From: Gemmobacter lutimaris
GTDB taxonomy: Bacteria > Pseudomonadota > Alphaproteobacteria > Rhodobacterales > Rhodobacteraceae
DNA: 64,000 nucleotides
Assembly: GCF_003570715.1 (NCBI RefSeq)
Contig: NZ_QXXQ01000006.1
Location: 184,516-248,515, forward strand
Direction: 5' to 3'
Shown here: positions 47,137 through 55,159 of the stretch, piece by piece
Numbering within the stretch: the stretch's first letter is position 1
Layout of the letters: each line of letters begins with the position of its first letter
The notes under the pieces: generated by a model
Database searches by the model: none
Told to the model about the DNA's origin: nothing
What the model saw: only the letters and a program-made list of their open reading frames with translations
Made by a program: the position numbers and the translations under genes

Positions 47137-47226
47137 GGACAGTTGGCCGAGTGGTCGAAGGCGCACGCCTGGAAAGTGTGTAGGCGGGGAACCGTCTCGA
47201 GGGTTCGAATCCCTCACTGTCCGCCA
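47137..47226 (+). tRNA. tRNA-Ser (anticodon GGA)
   Basis: Ninety nucleotides including encoded CCA. The acceptor stem GGACAGT pairs with ACTGTCC. The D-arm has TGGCCGAGTGG, the anticodon loop CTGGAAA carries GGA, a long class II variable arm follows, and the T-arm is GGGTTCGAATCCC. Its last 15 nt serve as the left attachment core of the island that begins here. Confidence 0.96.
47212..47226 (+). repeat. attL core, 3' end of tRNA-Ser
   Basis: CCTCACTGTCCGCCA, the final 15 nt of the tRNA gene including CCA. The identical sequence is at the right end of the element. Flanking bases differ on both sides, so the repeat is exactly 15 bp. Confidence 0.85.
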
Positions 47227-47423
47227 CCTTCTTATCCTCTAAAATCCGAATTTGTCCGCTAACGTGCGGATATTGCAATGAAATCAGCCGAATTTCATGT
47301 TGTCTGTGGTTGTGTTTGTTTGCCGTTGTTTGCCTGAATCCGCGTTTTCCGCTAGGATCGGCGCTAGGGATTGCTTCTCGGGGCCATTGGGGCCGCTAGG
47401 GAAGGCTCAGGCGGGATACGAAG

Positions 47424-48725
47424 ATGGCGGAAATCAACCGGCTTTCAGCACGGGGAGTCGCGGCGATCACGGAACCGGGTCGCCATGCGGATGGTGGGAA
47501 TCTTTATCTCAATGTCTCGAAAACCGGCGCGCGAAGCTGGGTTTTCTTCTATCGAAAAGATGGAAAACAGCGTGAAATGGGTCTTGGCGGCTATCCGGCC
47601 ATAGGCCTCGCGGACGCCCGCGCCATCGCAACCGAAGCCCGCCGCCTGTTGGCTCAAGGCGGCGATCCGCTTGAAGCCAAGCGGGCGGCACAGGCCGAGG
47701 CCAAGGCACACGTTGCCGCCGCGCTGACATTTGGTGAGTATGCGGCTGCCTACGTTGCGGCGCATGAAGAGGGGTGGCGCAATGAGAAGCATCGCGACCA
47801 GTGGCGTATGACGCTGCTCGGGCCGCAGGTGCAGGCGGCCACCGGCAAGGCTACGAGCCGAAAGCCAGCACCTGATTATTGCCGCGAGTTGCGTAAAGTC
47901 CCCATTGCCGAGGTCCGCACGGAGGACGTTCTGGCCGTGCTGCGCCCGATCTGGGGCGAGAAGCGCGAAACCGCGAACCGCATCAGGCAGCGGGTCGAGG
48001 TTGTTCTGAACGCGGCTGTTGTCGAGGGCAAGCGCCCGCCGGGCATGAACCCGGCGGCGTGGCGAGGGCACCTGTCCCTGCTTTTGCCTGCGCACAAGCG
48101 GGGTATCAGCAAGGGGCACTTCACATCGCTGCCTTGGCAAGAAATGCCCGCGTTCTTCGCAGCGCTAGGGGAGCGCGAGGGCGTCGCTGCCCGCGCGCTG
48201 GAAGCGCTGATCTTGACCGCTGCCCGGTCGGGGGAGGTCAGAGGCATGACGTGGGGTGAAGTTGATCTAGACCGGGCCATCTGGTTGGTTCCCGGTGAGC
48301 GCATGAAGATGGGAAAGCCCCATCGAGTGCCGCTCTGTGATCGTGCCGTTGAAACTATCGAGACGATGTTGCCGTTGCGGCCACGGCGGCCAGAGGATCA
48401 GGCCGCTGCGCTTGTCTTCCCCGGCCTTCGTCACGCGCCATTGTCGGACATGACACTTGGGGCCGTGCTGAAACGCATGGCGGTGCCCGTCACCGTTCAC
48501 GGCTTCCGAGCGTCGTTCCGCACTTGGGGGAGCGAGGCGACCGCCTTTCCCTTCGAGGTTCTAGAAAGCGCGTTGGCACACGCGCCCGCCAGCGCTGTTG
48601 TCGCGGCATATCAGCGGGGCGACCACTGGGACCGGCGCGTGGAGTTGATGCGGGCATGGGAAGGCTATCTTACCTCTTCGGCAAAAGACCAAAAGGTTGT
48701 GCCAATCCGTGCAGGACAGGCATGA
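47424..48725 (+). CDS. int: tyrosine-family site-specific integrase (P4-type, DUF4102)
   Basis: Integrase of 433 residues. The N-terminal arm-binding DUF4102 domain has HADGGNLYLNVSKTGARSWVFFYR and LGGYPAIGLADARA. The catalytic domain shows R268 (LTAARSGEVRG), H359 and R362 (VHGFRASFR), H386 and the nucleophile Y396 (AAYQRGDHW). It would recombine the tRNA-Ser 3' end with the element's att site. It lies next to the tRNA and reads away from it, the usual layout of P4-like islands. Its stop overlaps the next start. Confidence 0.94.
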   Translation: MAEINRLSARGVAAITEPGRHADGGNLYLNVSKTGARSWVFFYRKDGKQREMGLGGYPAIGLADARAIATEARRLLAQGGDPLEAKRAAQAEAKAHVAAALTFGEYAAAYVAAHEEGWRNEKHRDQWRMTLLGPQVQAATGKATSRKPAPDYCRELRKVPIAEVRTEDVLAVLRPIWGEKRETANRIRQRVEVVLNAAVVEGKRPPGMNPAAWRGHLSLLLPAHKRGISKGHFTSLPWQEMPAFFAALGEREGVAARALEALILTAARSGEVRGMTWGEVDLDRAIWLVPGERMKMGKPHRVPLCDRAVETIETMLPLRPRRPEDQAAALVFPGLRHAPLSDMTLGAVLKRMAVPVTVHGFRASFRTWGSEATAFPFEVLESALAHAPASAVVAAYQRGDHWDRRVELMRAWEGYLTSSAKDQKVVPIRAGQA

Positions 48726-49396
48726 TGGACTATTACCCCAGCCCCGCCGCAAAATGCTGGCAGGATCGTATCGCATCCATGGTTCAAGACTTGCCAGATG
48801 CCCTTGATGATCGAGCCGAGTCGCAGGCGGCGGCGATCATACGCGGTATCCTTGCCGACCAGTCTGCAATGGATGAAGCCCGACACCTGTTTCAGCGGTT
48901 TGACCTTGCCCGCAGGACACACCCAGCATACCGGCAAGCAGACTTCAGGGCGCTCTCCGAAAGGGCAGCGGCAGTCAAGGATGAAGTCTTTGCCATGTCC
49001 GATGCCTACGCCAATGCCTTTGGTGCGCTCGCCCGCGCCGGTAGGTTGCCTGATGCGGTTGATAGTGCAGGAACTGCCAACGCCTTTGGGGACGCGCTGG
49101 ACGCGCTGGACGCGCTGCACAGGATGTTGGCGGGTGCATCGCAGGCTATTCACGCAGACGTGGGGGCTGACGTGGGCGGACCCGCTATAACAGCACCGCC
49201 ATGCCCCGCCATTGAGGTCTTCGCGCAGGGACTAGCTCACCTATGGATTGGCGCGGGTCGAACGCTGTCCCGTGCTGACGGCAAGATGTTTGCGGCGGTC
49301 CTGCGGGTCGCGCAGGAGGTCCTCACTGGCGAGGCGGAAATCAAGAGTGAGGATCGGCTTCTCTCCCGCATTCGGGCATGGGCAAATTCCGCATGA
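48722..49396 (+). CDS. hypothetical element protein
   Basis: Protein of 224 residues starting at ATG 48722, overlapping the integrase stop (ATGATGG). It is helical with no signal or membrane segment; visible stretches include DYYPSPAAKCWQDRIASM, LDDRAESQAAAIIRGIL and WIGAGRTLSRADGKMFAAVLR. No recognised domain. Coupling to int suggests a role in integration or early control, but that is only positional. Confidence 0.65.
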   Translation: MMDYYPSPAAKCWQDRIASMVQDLPDALDDRAESQAAAIIRGILADQSAMDEARHLFQRFDLARRTHPAYRQADFRALSERAAAVKDEVFAMSDAYANAFGALARAGRLPDAVDSAGTANAFGDALDALDALHRMLAGASQAIHADVGADVGGPAITAPPCPAIEVFAQGLAHLWIGAGRTLSRADGKMFAAVLRVAQEVLTGEAEIKSEDRLLSRIRAWANSA

Positions 49397-49460
49397 ACCC
49401 CTTCCAATTTTCCGGGGGTTCACGCCGGGATTTTTGACGGCGGCCACGGCAAAACAAGAA

Positions 49461-49482
49461 CGCGCCTAAACAAACAGGCGCG
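49461..49482. promoter_or_regulatory. inverted repeat upstream of the AlpA-like gene
   Basis: CGCGCCT and AGGCGCG flank an 8-nt AT-rich spacer (AAACAAAC), 20 nt before the AlpA-like start. It could be an operator for this regulator or the element's repressor. It has no T tract, so it is a poor terminator. Confidence 0.45.
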
Positions 49483-49501
49483 GAACACTGTGGAGCCACA
49501 A

Positions 49502-49690
49502 ATGGATAACCCCGTCCTTTTCACTGTCGATGAAGCTCGCGCGGTCCTGCGGATTGGGCGCAGCCTCTTTTATGAATTGGTCAAAAACGGGCGGCTGCCC
49601 GTCGTCAAGCTCGCGGGCAAAACGCTGGTGCGCCGCGACGACCTCGATGCCTTCATCGCCGGGCTTGGCAGCACCGGCAAGGCGGCCTGA
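49502..49690 (+). CDS. AlpA/excisionase-type helix-turn-helix protein
   Basis: Protein of 62 residues, almost entirely a MerR-like winged HTH of the excisionase family: FTVDEARAVLRIGRSLFYELVKNGRLP followed by the wing KLAGKTLVRRDDLDAFI. GGAG lies 6 nt before ATG 49502. In P4-like elements and Gram-negative phage satellites the AlpA protein activates excision and replication genes. Its position between int and the replication gene fits that role (inference). Confidence 0.82.
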   Translation: MDNPVLFTVDEARAVLRIGRSLFYELVKNGRLPVVKLAGKTLVRRDDLDAFIAGLGSTGKAA

Positions 49691-49851
49691 CGCCGGGGGC
49701 CGTGATCGGCCCCCCGCCGCCCCTGTGGCACGCCCGGCCAGCGTAATCGGCCTTCTGTTGATTGGAGAGCACGCTAAACCGATGCCGCCCTGCCGGGCGG
49801 TGCGATGGAACCCTATTGCGCCCACGGCGCGCGGCTCGGAGGGCCGTAGGC

Positions 49852-51249
49852 ATGATGAAGAAAGAAGAAAACCCCGACGCGCTGGGGGGCGCAGCCGGGG
49901 CAATGAGAGGAAAACGCCTTGAGTCTGAGCATGCCACGAGCGGGGGCGAGGGGCAAGCACGCTATACTGGATTCAAATCCCTCAAGTGGGGGCGGAATGT
50001 CCTTGATGTGATCGCTGCCGCTCGCACCCCGAAGTTCGCGGATAGACCGACATTTCTTGCCGCCGCCGTTGCAATGGACATGAGTTACTTCGCTGACAAG
50101 GATGGCCGCTTGTTTCGCTCTGCGGACAATGCCGCCGTTGCGGTCGGGGCTTCGGCGTCCAACGTGCGCGACGCCCGTGACTGGTTGTGTAGGGCCGGTC
50201 TGGCGAAGAAGATCAAGGTCGCCAATGACCAGAGCGCAGAGGCTGACAGGAAGCACACCGGCAAGAAAAAAGGAAGGGACGCACAAGATTTCCAGCTTTT
50301 GTTCATTGCCGTTCAGGATGCCATTTTCCGCCTGAATGCAGGCGGAAATACTGACACTTATTCCGCCCCCATGCAGGCGGATAATACCATGCCCATTTCC
50401 GCCCCCATGCAGGCGCCCTTTTCCGCCCCCATGGGGGTAACCACAGTAGAGGAACCGATAAGGGCGCGGGCGCGCGCAAACGCGCGCCCAGCGCCTATTA
50501 CTACGGATCGCGGGTCCTCCTCTGTTATTGAAGACTTTCACATACACACGCGGCTGGAACAAAATGCCGGGCGCGCGCCCGGCTTTGACCGTTTCAATGT
50601 CGATGACCATGACACGGACGCCGAAGATGGGCTTGCGGCGCTTGAGGCGCCGCCGCCCGCGTCTGACCTTGATCCTTTCGAAGACCCTGATGCGTCGCGT
50701 TCTGACTCCTCCTATGCGTCGCACTATGTAGACGCGCCAGCGGCTGACGATGGCGTCGATCCCAAGTTGCGCGGCGGTTTCGAGGATACGCGGGCGTCTG
50801 CCACGCTGGACGACCTTGAACGGTGGGCGCAGGAGGAACTTGCGACCGAGATCGCCGCCCTTCCTGATCCGTGGCCCGATGATGATTTTGATGGGGCGGG
50901 CGCAGCGCTTGGCAATGACCCAGCTTGGCGCGGAGTGCTTGATAGGGCAGATGAAGCGCTTGAAATGATCTGGTGCGACGCAGATTTGGATTTTCGTCGC
51001 CACACGATTGATGCGGTTCGCGGCCTCGCCGATGGCATGGCCGTGTCGGCACAACAGTTCAGGCACGATCTGGCGCGGCTCCTCGATGGCGCACATCCCA
51101 CGCGACGCATTGCACTATTCGACGATCACCTTGCGGTGATGGAAACGGTGCTTGCTGATTATTGTGGCGGGCGGCGCAACGCTCGGGAGGTGATCGCAAG
51201 GTTCACCGACGAAAATGGGACGATGGCAAAAGGGGTAAACCATGGCTGA
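49852..51249 (+). CDS. putative replication initiator with winged-helix domain
   Basis: Protein of 465 residues, no exact family recognised. The N-terminal third looks like a winged helix (SADNAAVAVGASASNVRDARDWLCRAGLAKKI) after a region TFLAAAVAMDMSYF. A short linker contains three SAPMQA/SAPMG peptide repeats encoded by iteron-like DNA. The middle is acidic and low-complexity (VDDHDTDAEDGLAALEAPPPA); the C-terminus is helical. DNA-binding head, iterons in the gene and separate tail resemble lambda O. GGAGGG lies 9 nt before ATG 49852; ATG 49855 is possible. Confidence 0.6.
   Translation: MMKKEENPDALGGAAGAMRGKRLESEHATSGGEGQARYTGFKSLKWGRNVLDVIAAARTPKFADRPTFLAAAVAMDMSYFADKDGRLFRSADNAAVAVGASASNVRDARDWLCRAGLAKKIKVANDQSAEADRKHTGKKKGRDAQDFQLLFIAVQDAIFRLNAGGNTDTYSAPMQADNTMPISAPMQAPFSAPMGVTTVEEPIRARARANARPAPITTDRGSSSVIEDFHIHTRLEQNAGRAPGFDRFNVDDHDTDAEDGLAALEAPPPASDLDPFEDPDASRSDSSYASHYVDAPAADDGVDPKLRGGFEDTRASATLDDLERWAQEELATEIAALPDPWPDDDFDGAGAALGNDPAWRGVLDRADEALEMIWCDADLDFRRHTIDAVRGLADGMAVSAQQFRHDLARLLDGAHPTRRIALFDDHLAVMETVLADYCGGRRNAREVIARFTDENGTMAKGVNHG
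50326..50437 (+). repeat. four iteron-like repeats inside the replication gene (candidate origin)
   Basis: Four 17-20 bp units start TTCCGCC and contain ATG: 50326-50345 (with perfect 9-bp dyad TTCCGCCTG / CAGGCGGAA), 50361-50380, 50397-50415 and 50421-50437. Start-to-start spacing is 35, 36 and 24 bp. Units two and three share TTCCGCCCCCATGCAGGCG. Repeated sites with dyad symmetry inside an initiator gene are the layout of the lambda and satellite origins. No strong AT-rich unwinding block is evident right beside them. Confidence 0.55.
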
Positions 51250-51589
51250 AACTGTCCTTCTGCCCGGTATGCGGCGCCGGTTCCTAAAATTCGATGCGAG
51301 GACGATGGCGTTGAAGATTTGCCCGCTACTTGACCGTGGCGACCGTGCGGGCGCCGTGGCCGTCTGGGATGAAGCGCGTGCCCGTGCCCACCGCGCCCTC
51401 GATAGGCATGGTGTTTCGCCTGCTGCGCGTGCCGCGCTCATTCGCGCCCTATCCACTGAAATCCGGGATGAGATCATCCGCGAACGTGGCTGCGCCGCCC
51501 TCGGCCCCGTGGCGCCTGACCAGCGTCCGGCGCCTACCCGGCCTTCTGCTGCGGTGCTTCAATTTCGAAAGGCTGGGGGTGCGGCATGA
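51242..51589 (+). CDS. hypothetical element protein
   Basis: Protein of 115 residues overlapping the replication gene by 8 nt and the next gene by 4 nt (ATGA). Basic, helical: MRRRFLKFDARTMALKI, then GDRAGAVAVWDEARARAHRAL and STEIRDEIIRERGCAAL. No membrane segment or known motif. The tight overlaps show that it is translated as part of the element's early transcript. Confidence 0.6.
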   Translation: MAETVLLPGMRRRFLKFDARTMALKICPLLDRGDRAGAVAVWDEARARAHRALDRHGVSPAARAALIRALSTEIRDEIIRERGCAALGPVAPDQRPAPTRPSAAVLQFRKAGGAA

Positions 51590-52302
51590 CCCACACGAAG
51601 GCGACGCAGGGCCGCGCGCCCGTGGGCGCGGCCCCCGATCTTCGGGCCGCCGATGGCGTAGCCCAGGGCGAACTTCATGCACATCTTGCACCTGACCGGA
51701 AAGCCGTTTCGATGGTCTTGGACAGTGCAGACATGATGCCGCCAATCCATGCACCGTGGATCGACAGGCTGCCATTCGATCATTGGGTCAACTCCGCCAC
51801 ATTCCGGCATGACGATCCTGAGGGTTTGCGGAAAGAAGGGCCGAAGGCTGTCGCATCGGCGCTGGCCGGTCTCGCGGAATGGGGACAGGCCGCAGGCCGA
51901 AAGGACGTCCGTGAAATCGCGGCGCTGATACGGGAGTGGTTGATCGAGGACGCTGGAAAGCACGACACGCTTGACCGCGACCTCGGCTTGTCGCCACGCG
52001 ACGGCAGCCGCCCCCTGTCAAACATTGCGCGTAGGGCGGAGCGGGACGAACTAGTGATCCTCTTGTCGCGTGAAACGCCCTATGCACAGATGAGCGCCAG
52101 AAGGGCGGCGCGCGAACTTCGTGAGGCTTGCACAGCATACGAGACCCGACGCTGGCCAGTGGACCGGGCGGAACGAAAATCCCGCCCTCAGGGTGAGGCG
52201 GGTGTATGGTGGCAGGTGATGAAACTCGGCCTGCCTTATGCAATGCCGGGCGAGGAAACCCTCAAGCTGGTGATCGAGATTGACCGGGCGGCTATCAGAT
52301 GA
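51586..52302 (+). CDS. hypothetical element protein
   Basis: Protein of 238 residues coupled to the previous gene by ATGA. The N-terminal 40 residues are low in structure. The rest is helical, with WIDRLPFDHWVNSATFRHDDPEG, REIAALIREWLIEDAGKHD and SARRAARELREACTAYETRRWPVDRAERK. No domain recognised. A 62-nt gap with the RBS of the next gene follows. Confidence 0.58.
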   Translation: MTHTKATQGRAPVGAAPDLRAADGVAQGELHAHLAPDRKAVSMVLDSADMMPPIHAPWIDRLPFDHWVNSATFRHDDPEGLRKEGPKAVASALAGLAEWGQAAGRKDVREIAALIREWLIEDAGKHDTLDRDLGLSPRDGSRPLSNIARRAERDELVILLSRETPYAQMSARRAARELREACTAYETRRWPVDRAERKSRPQGEAGVWWQVMKLGLPYAMPGEETLKLVIEIDRAAIR

Positions 52303-52364
52303 GGTCGCCACTGCTCAGTTGATGAAAAGGGGCGCATCTTTGGTTCACACCAAAGAGGCAGCAT

Positions 52365-52838
52365 ATGACCGACCCCTTCTCCCGTTACACGACCCTCGCG
52401 CAGGGCGGCGACCTGAGCCCGCCGCCCGCGCCGCCGGTCGAGAACCGGCCCTTCACCCTGACGGTCGAGGGCATCACCGTCACGTCCGACCGCCTGACGG
52501 CCCTCGACCAGCTTGCCCGCCGGACGGCAGCGGTCCGGGCGGGCCATGCGGATGCCCTCGCCGATCTTCGCGCCCGCCGCGATGACGTTCGGCAGCGCGC
52601 CGGGCAACTCCGGGCGCGGATCGCGCAAGACCCGCGCCTGCACGGCGCTGCCGCGAACCTCGCCGAACTGGACGCCGAAATCGCCACGATTTCTTCGCAG
52701 ATGGCAGAAATCGAAAGTGAACTTGGTGAAGCGGCTGCCGCTGCCGCCGTCGCGCGGTCGAACCTGAAAACTGCGCTGAGCTTCGCCAAGGACTGCGGCC
52801 TGCATATTCCGGCGGGTGTCGATCAGGAGGGCCGGTGA
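52365..52838 (+). CDS. hypothetical coiled-coil element protein
   Basis: Protein of 157 residues. A Pro-rich N-terminus (LSPPPAPPVENRPF) leads to a short beta-like stretch (TLTVEGITVTSD), then a long predicted coiled coil (about 50-140: RRDDVRQRAGQLRARIAQD, ELDAEIATISSQMAEIESELGEA). The stop overlaps the next start (TGATG). Possibly a structural or scaffold-associated protein given the genes downstream; no direct evidence. Confidence 0.6.
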   Translation: MTDPFSRYTTLAQGGDLSPPPAPPVENRPFTLTVEGITVTSDRLTALDQLARRTAAVRAGHADALADLRARRDDVRQRAGQLRARIAQDPRLHGAAANLAELDAEIATISSQMAEIESELGEAAAAAAVARSNLKTALSFAKDCGLHIPAGVDQEGR

Positions 52839-53419
52839 TGCAACTCTCCAACTTCATGAAATCGTTCTCAAAGCAGCGCACGGTGCTGGCCTCCACCTTT
52901 GACGCGCTGGATGAAATCCGGGCACAGATCGACGCGAAGGGCGACGAAATCGAGGCCCTGCGCACCGCACCGCGCCCGGTTTCGGATGCTATTGCGGCCT
53001 TCGATCAATGGGCAGATCGTGTCGCGACTGCGGCGGTCGACCGCGCAGGCATCAGCTATATGCTGGGACCGGAGGGCAGGGGCGACATTCGCTTGCCTTC
53101 TTATCGCGCGCCGGGTGAAACCACGCCAAACTTGACCGGCTCAGTCGAAGTTCTCCTCGGCCTTCTGATCCTGACAGGCCGTGACAAGCTCCGGGCCGTG
53201 ATCGAGGGCCAACTCGCTGACTTGGCGGCTGGTCGCGAGACCCTCGACGCTGAACAGCGCATCGAGCGGATCGCATCCGCCGAGGGCGATCTGCGCGGCC
53301 TCGAAATGGCTGAGGAGACCATCGTTCGCCAGATGCAGAACGCAGGCCTCGCCGTGGTCCGCCGGGTCGATGCGACCGCACTGGCGCTGCTGGCGGATGA
53401 CGCCAGCCTTCCGTCGTGA
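52838..53419 (+). CDS. hypothetical element protein
   Basis: Protein of 193 residues starting at ATG 52838, overlapping the upstream stop; AGGAGG lies about 7 nt before (52825-52830). GTG 52835 is possible. Helical, with STFDALDEIRAQIDAKGDEIEALR, an insert with LGPEGRGDIRLPSYRAPGET, and TLDAEQRIERIASAEGDLRGLEMAEETI. No family recognised. The 254-nt gap after it (53420-53673) has high GC and no convincing gene. Confidence 0.6.
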   Translation: MQLSNFMKSFSKQRTVLASTFDALDEIRAQIDAKGDEIEALRTAPRPVSDAIAAFDQWADRVATAAVDRAGISYMLGPEGRGDIRLPSYRAPGETTPNLTGSVEVLLGLLILTGRDKLRAVIEGQLADLAAGRETLDAEQRIERIASAEGDLRGLEMAEETIVRQMQNAGLAVVRRVDATALALLADDASLPS

Positions 53420-53673
53420 TCCGCTATCGAGGCACTGCGGGGGTGATTGCCCGCAGGACGGCGAGGGGAGTGGTTTCCACCTCGGCCCAGCCTCGACCAG
53501 CCCGCCAGTCCCGCGACAGGGCCGGGGCGGGCAAGGGCGGCGGACGTCCCTGCGTCCGTCGCCCCCCCCCTCAAGGGACCGTAGCAGGCCTCCCGGCAGG
53601 GGCGGCGGCAAGACGGCCCGCCTTTTCGCCGTTTTCCGCAACCCGAAATTTCAATTTTGATTGTGAAAAGCCG

Positions 53674-53847
53674 ATGCTCAAACCTGAAATCCAGAACCCC
53701 GATCCCCGCACCCGCCGCGCTGATCTACAGGACGCGCAGGCCGCGCACAGACCGGCCCGGCCCGATCTGGTCCAGCACCTGTTGAGCCGCGCCGCCGCCG
53801 CGATCTGCCCGACCACCGCCACCTTGCACGATGAGGACGAGCTATGA
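53674..53847 (+). CDS. hypothetical small element protein
   Basis: Protein of 57 residues, charged: LKPEIQNPDPRTRRADLQDA then ARPDLVQHLLSRAAAAI. It overlaps the next gene by ATGA (53844-53847). The frame is open upstream to 53416, but that part is Arg/Pro-rich and not protein-like. The coupling is the main reason to accept it. Confidence 0.5.
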   Translation: MLKPEIQNPDPRTRRADLQDAQAAHRPARPDLVQHLLSRAAAAICPTTATLHDEDEL

Positions 53848-54641
53848 CCATCGAACAGATCAAAGCCGAAGCCGCGCGCCGCGTGGCGCGCATGACAGAC
53901 ATGACGGCACAGGAACGCCGCTCGGCGCGCAGTCGCATCGAAGCTGAACTCCATGCCGAAGCCGCAGCCGCCGCAGAGGCCGCCACCAAGGCGCAGGCCA
54001 GCGCCTCGGCGCTTGGCGAGCGGAAACGCATCGCGTCCGTGGTCGCGGTCGGCACGTCCATGGGCCGCTCGCAGGCTGCCATCCAGCTTGCGCTGGCCGG
54101 ACCGATTACCGAAGCGGAGGCCCGTGCTGTATTGACGACCCTGCCCATGGATACCGCTGGCCCCGCCGCCGCGCTTCCGGCGGTGGCCTCGTTCGGCACC
54201 ACTGCCGAGCGGGCCGAGCGCGCCCGGATCGTCTCGATCCTGAATTGCGAGGAAGCCACGGATCGTCGGGAAACCGCACTAGCGTTTGCCCTGCAAACCG
54301 CTGTGACCGCCGATGTCGCCATCGGCGCGCTGCTCGCCGTGCCCAAGACCAACCGTTATAGCGGCCCGAGCATCGAAGAACGCCAGCGCGCGGCGGGCGA
54401 TTTCGGCCACCAGCCCGCCGCACCCGGCAAGCTCGGCTCCGCCGCACCATCCATCGAGGACACTTGGGCCAAGGCCGTCGCTTCGGTCTCCCCGCGTAGC
54501 CCGGCGGCGGTCGCATCGGGAGGCCCGGCTGGCCCTGTTGCCGCAGGTGATGTGTCAGCCCAGTCTTCCGTCCGGTCTTCGGAACTCGCTGCGCAGGCAG
54601 CCCGCTGGGCCGATGAAGAGCGCGGCATCGGAGGCAAGTGA
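53844..54641 (+). CDS. scaffold-like protein with two prohead-protease-tail repeats
   Basis: Protein of 265 residues. A charged helical N-terminus (KAEAARRVARMTDMTAQERRSARS) precedes two copies of one motif: residues 56-101 (GERKRIASVVAVGTS ... AEARAVLTTLP) and 121-167 (AERARIVSILNCEEATDRRETALA ... GALLAVPK). ERxRIxxIL followed by an Ala-rich helix and LxxxP resembles the C-terminal tail of phage S49/ClpP-type prohead proteases, a region thought to act as scaffold. The protease domain itself is missing. The similarity is from memory of those tails and needs profile confirmation. Confidence 0.55.
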   Translation: MTIEQIKAEAARRVARMTDMTAQERRSARSRIEAELHAEAAAAAEAATKAQASASALGERKRIASVVAVGTSMGRSQAAIQLALAGPITEAEARAVLTTLPMDTAGPAAALPAVASFGTTAERAERARIVSILNCEEATDRRETALAFALQTAVTADVAIGALLAVPKTNRYSGPSIEERQRAAGDFGHQPAAPGKLGSAAPSIEDTWAKAVASVSPRSPAAVASGGPAGPVAAGDVSAQSSVRSSELAAQAARWADEERGIGGK

Positions 54642-55159
54642 TGGCCGAGACGATGCGGCAGAACCAGAGCGGCCTTGACGGCGCCCACGCGCCGATTTCC
54701 TCGGTTGCCAAGTTGCTCGGCATACACCCTGAGCGCCTGCGTCAATTGCAGCGGGCCGGATACATCGACCGCGCCGCGCGGCGCGGCTTCGTTTCCGTCA
54801 TTTCCGCAGTGTCGGGCTACATCCGCTTCCTCCGCGAAGATTCCGCCACCGGCACCACGCCGACTGCCGCCGCGCGGTCACACGCAGCGAAGGCCGCGCT
54901 GGTCGGCGCCGCCACCGCCCGGCGCCGGGCTGTCCTGACCGAACAGAAGGAAGCAATCGAGGCCGTCGAAACCATTGCTTCCGCTGCCGCGCGCCGCCTC
55001 CGGGCGGTGCGGCTTGCGTCGGACCTTCCGGCCCCAGCGGCGGCGGCGTTCAAGACCGAACTCGCCGCCAGCGCGGAAAGGATCGACGCGGCCCGGACTG
55101 TCGCGCTGGCCGCGATCCGCACGGGCGATTTCAGCGAGATAGACGGTCATGGTCGCTAA
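54641..55159 (+). CDS. Nu1-like small terminase subunit (first copy)
   Basis: Protein of 172 residues, stop-start overlap with the scaffold-like gene. N-terminal winged HTH (about 17-60: PISSVAKLLGIHPERLRQLQRAGYIDR, wing RRGFVSVISAVSGYIRFLRED), then a helical region RAVLTEQKEAIEAVETIASAAARRLRAV and an Ala-rich C-terminus. HTH plus a helix carrying ExVE and a RLxxLP-like segment is the lambda Nu1 (TerS) plan. TerS recognises the packaging site. No large subunit is encoded, as in phage satellites that borrow it from a helper. Confidence 0.6.
   Translation: MAETMRQNQSGLDGAHAPISSVAKLLGIHPERLRQLQRAGYIDRAARRGFVSVISAVSGYIRFLREDSATGTTPTAAARSHAAKAALVGAATARRRAVLTEQKEAIEAVETIASAAARRLRAVRLASDLPAPAAAAFKTELAASAERIDAARTVALAAIRTGDFSEIDGHGR

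Noticed and set aside
47227..47423. Possible small gene between tRNA-Ser and the integrase
   Set aside because: No frame with a plausible start and RBS; the space more likely holds the integrase promoter and arm-binding sites.
50326..50437. Short spaced repeats that could suggest a CRISPR array
   Set aside because: Only four units, unequal spacing of 24-36 bp, and they lie inside an open reading frame in frame; iterons are a better reading. No cas genes are nearby.
53416..53673. Upstream extension of the small gene at 53674
   Set aside because: The translated stretch is Arg/Pro/Gly-rich with repeated basic runs, as expected from random GC-rich DNA; ATG 53674 gives a compact product.
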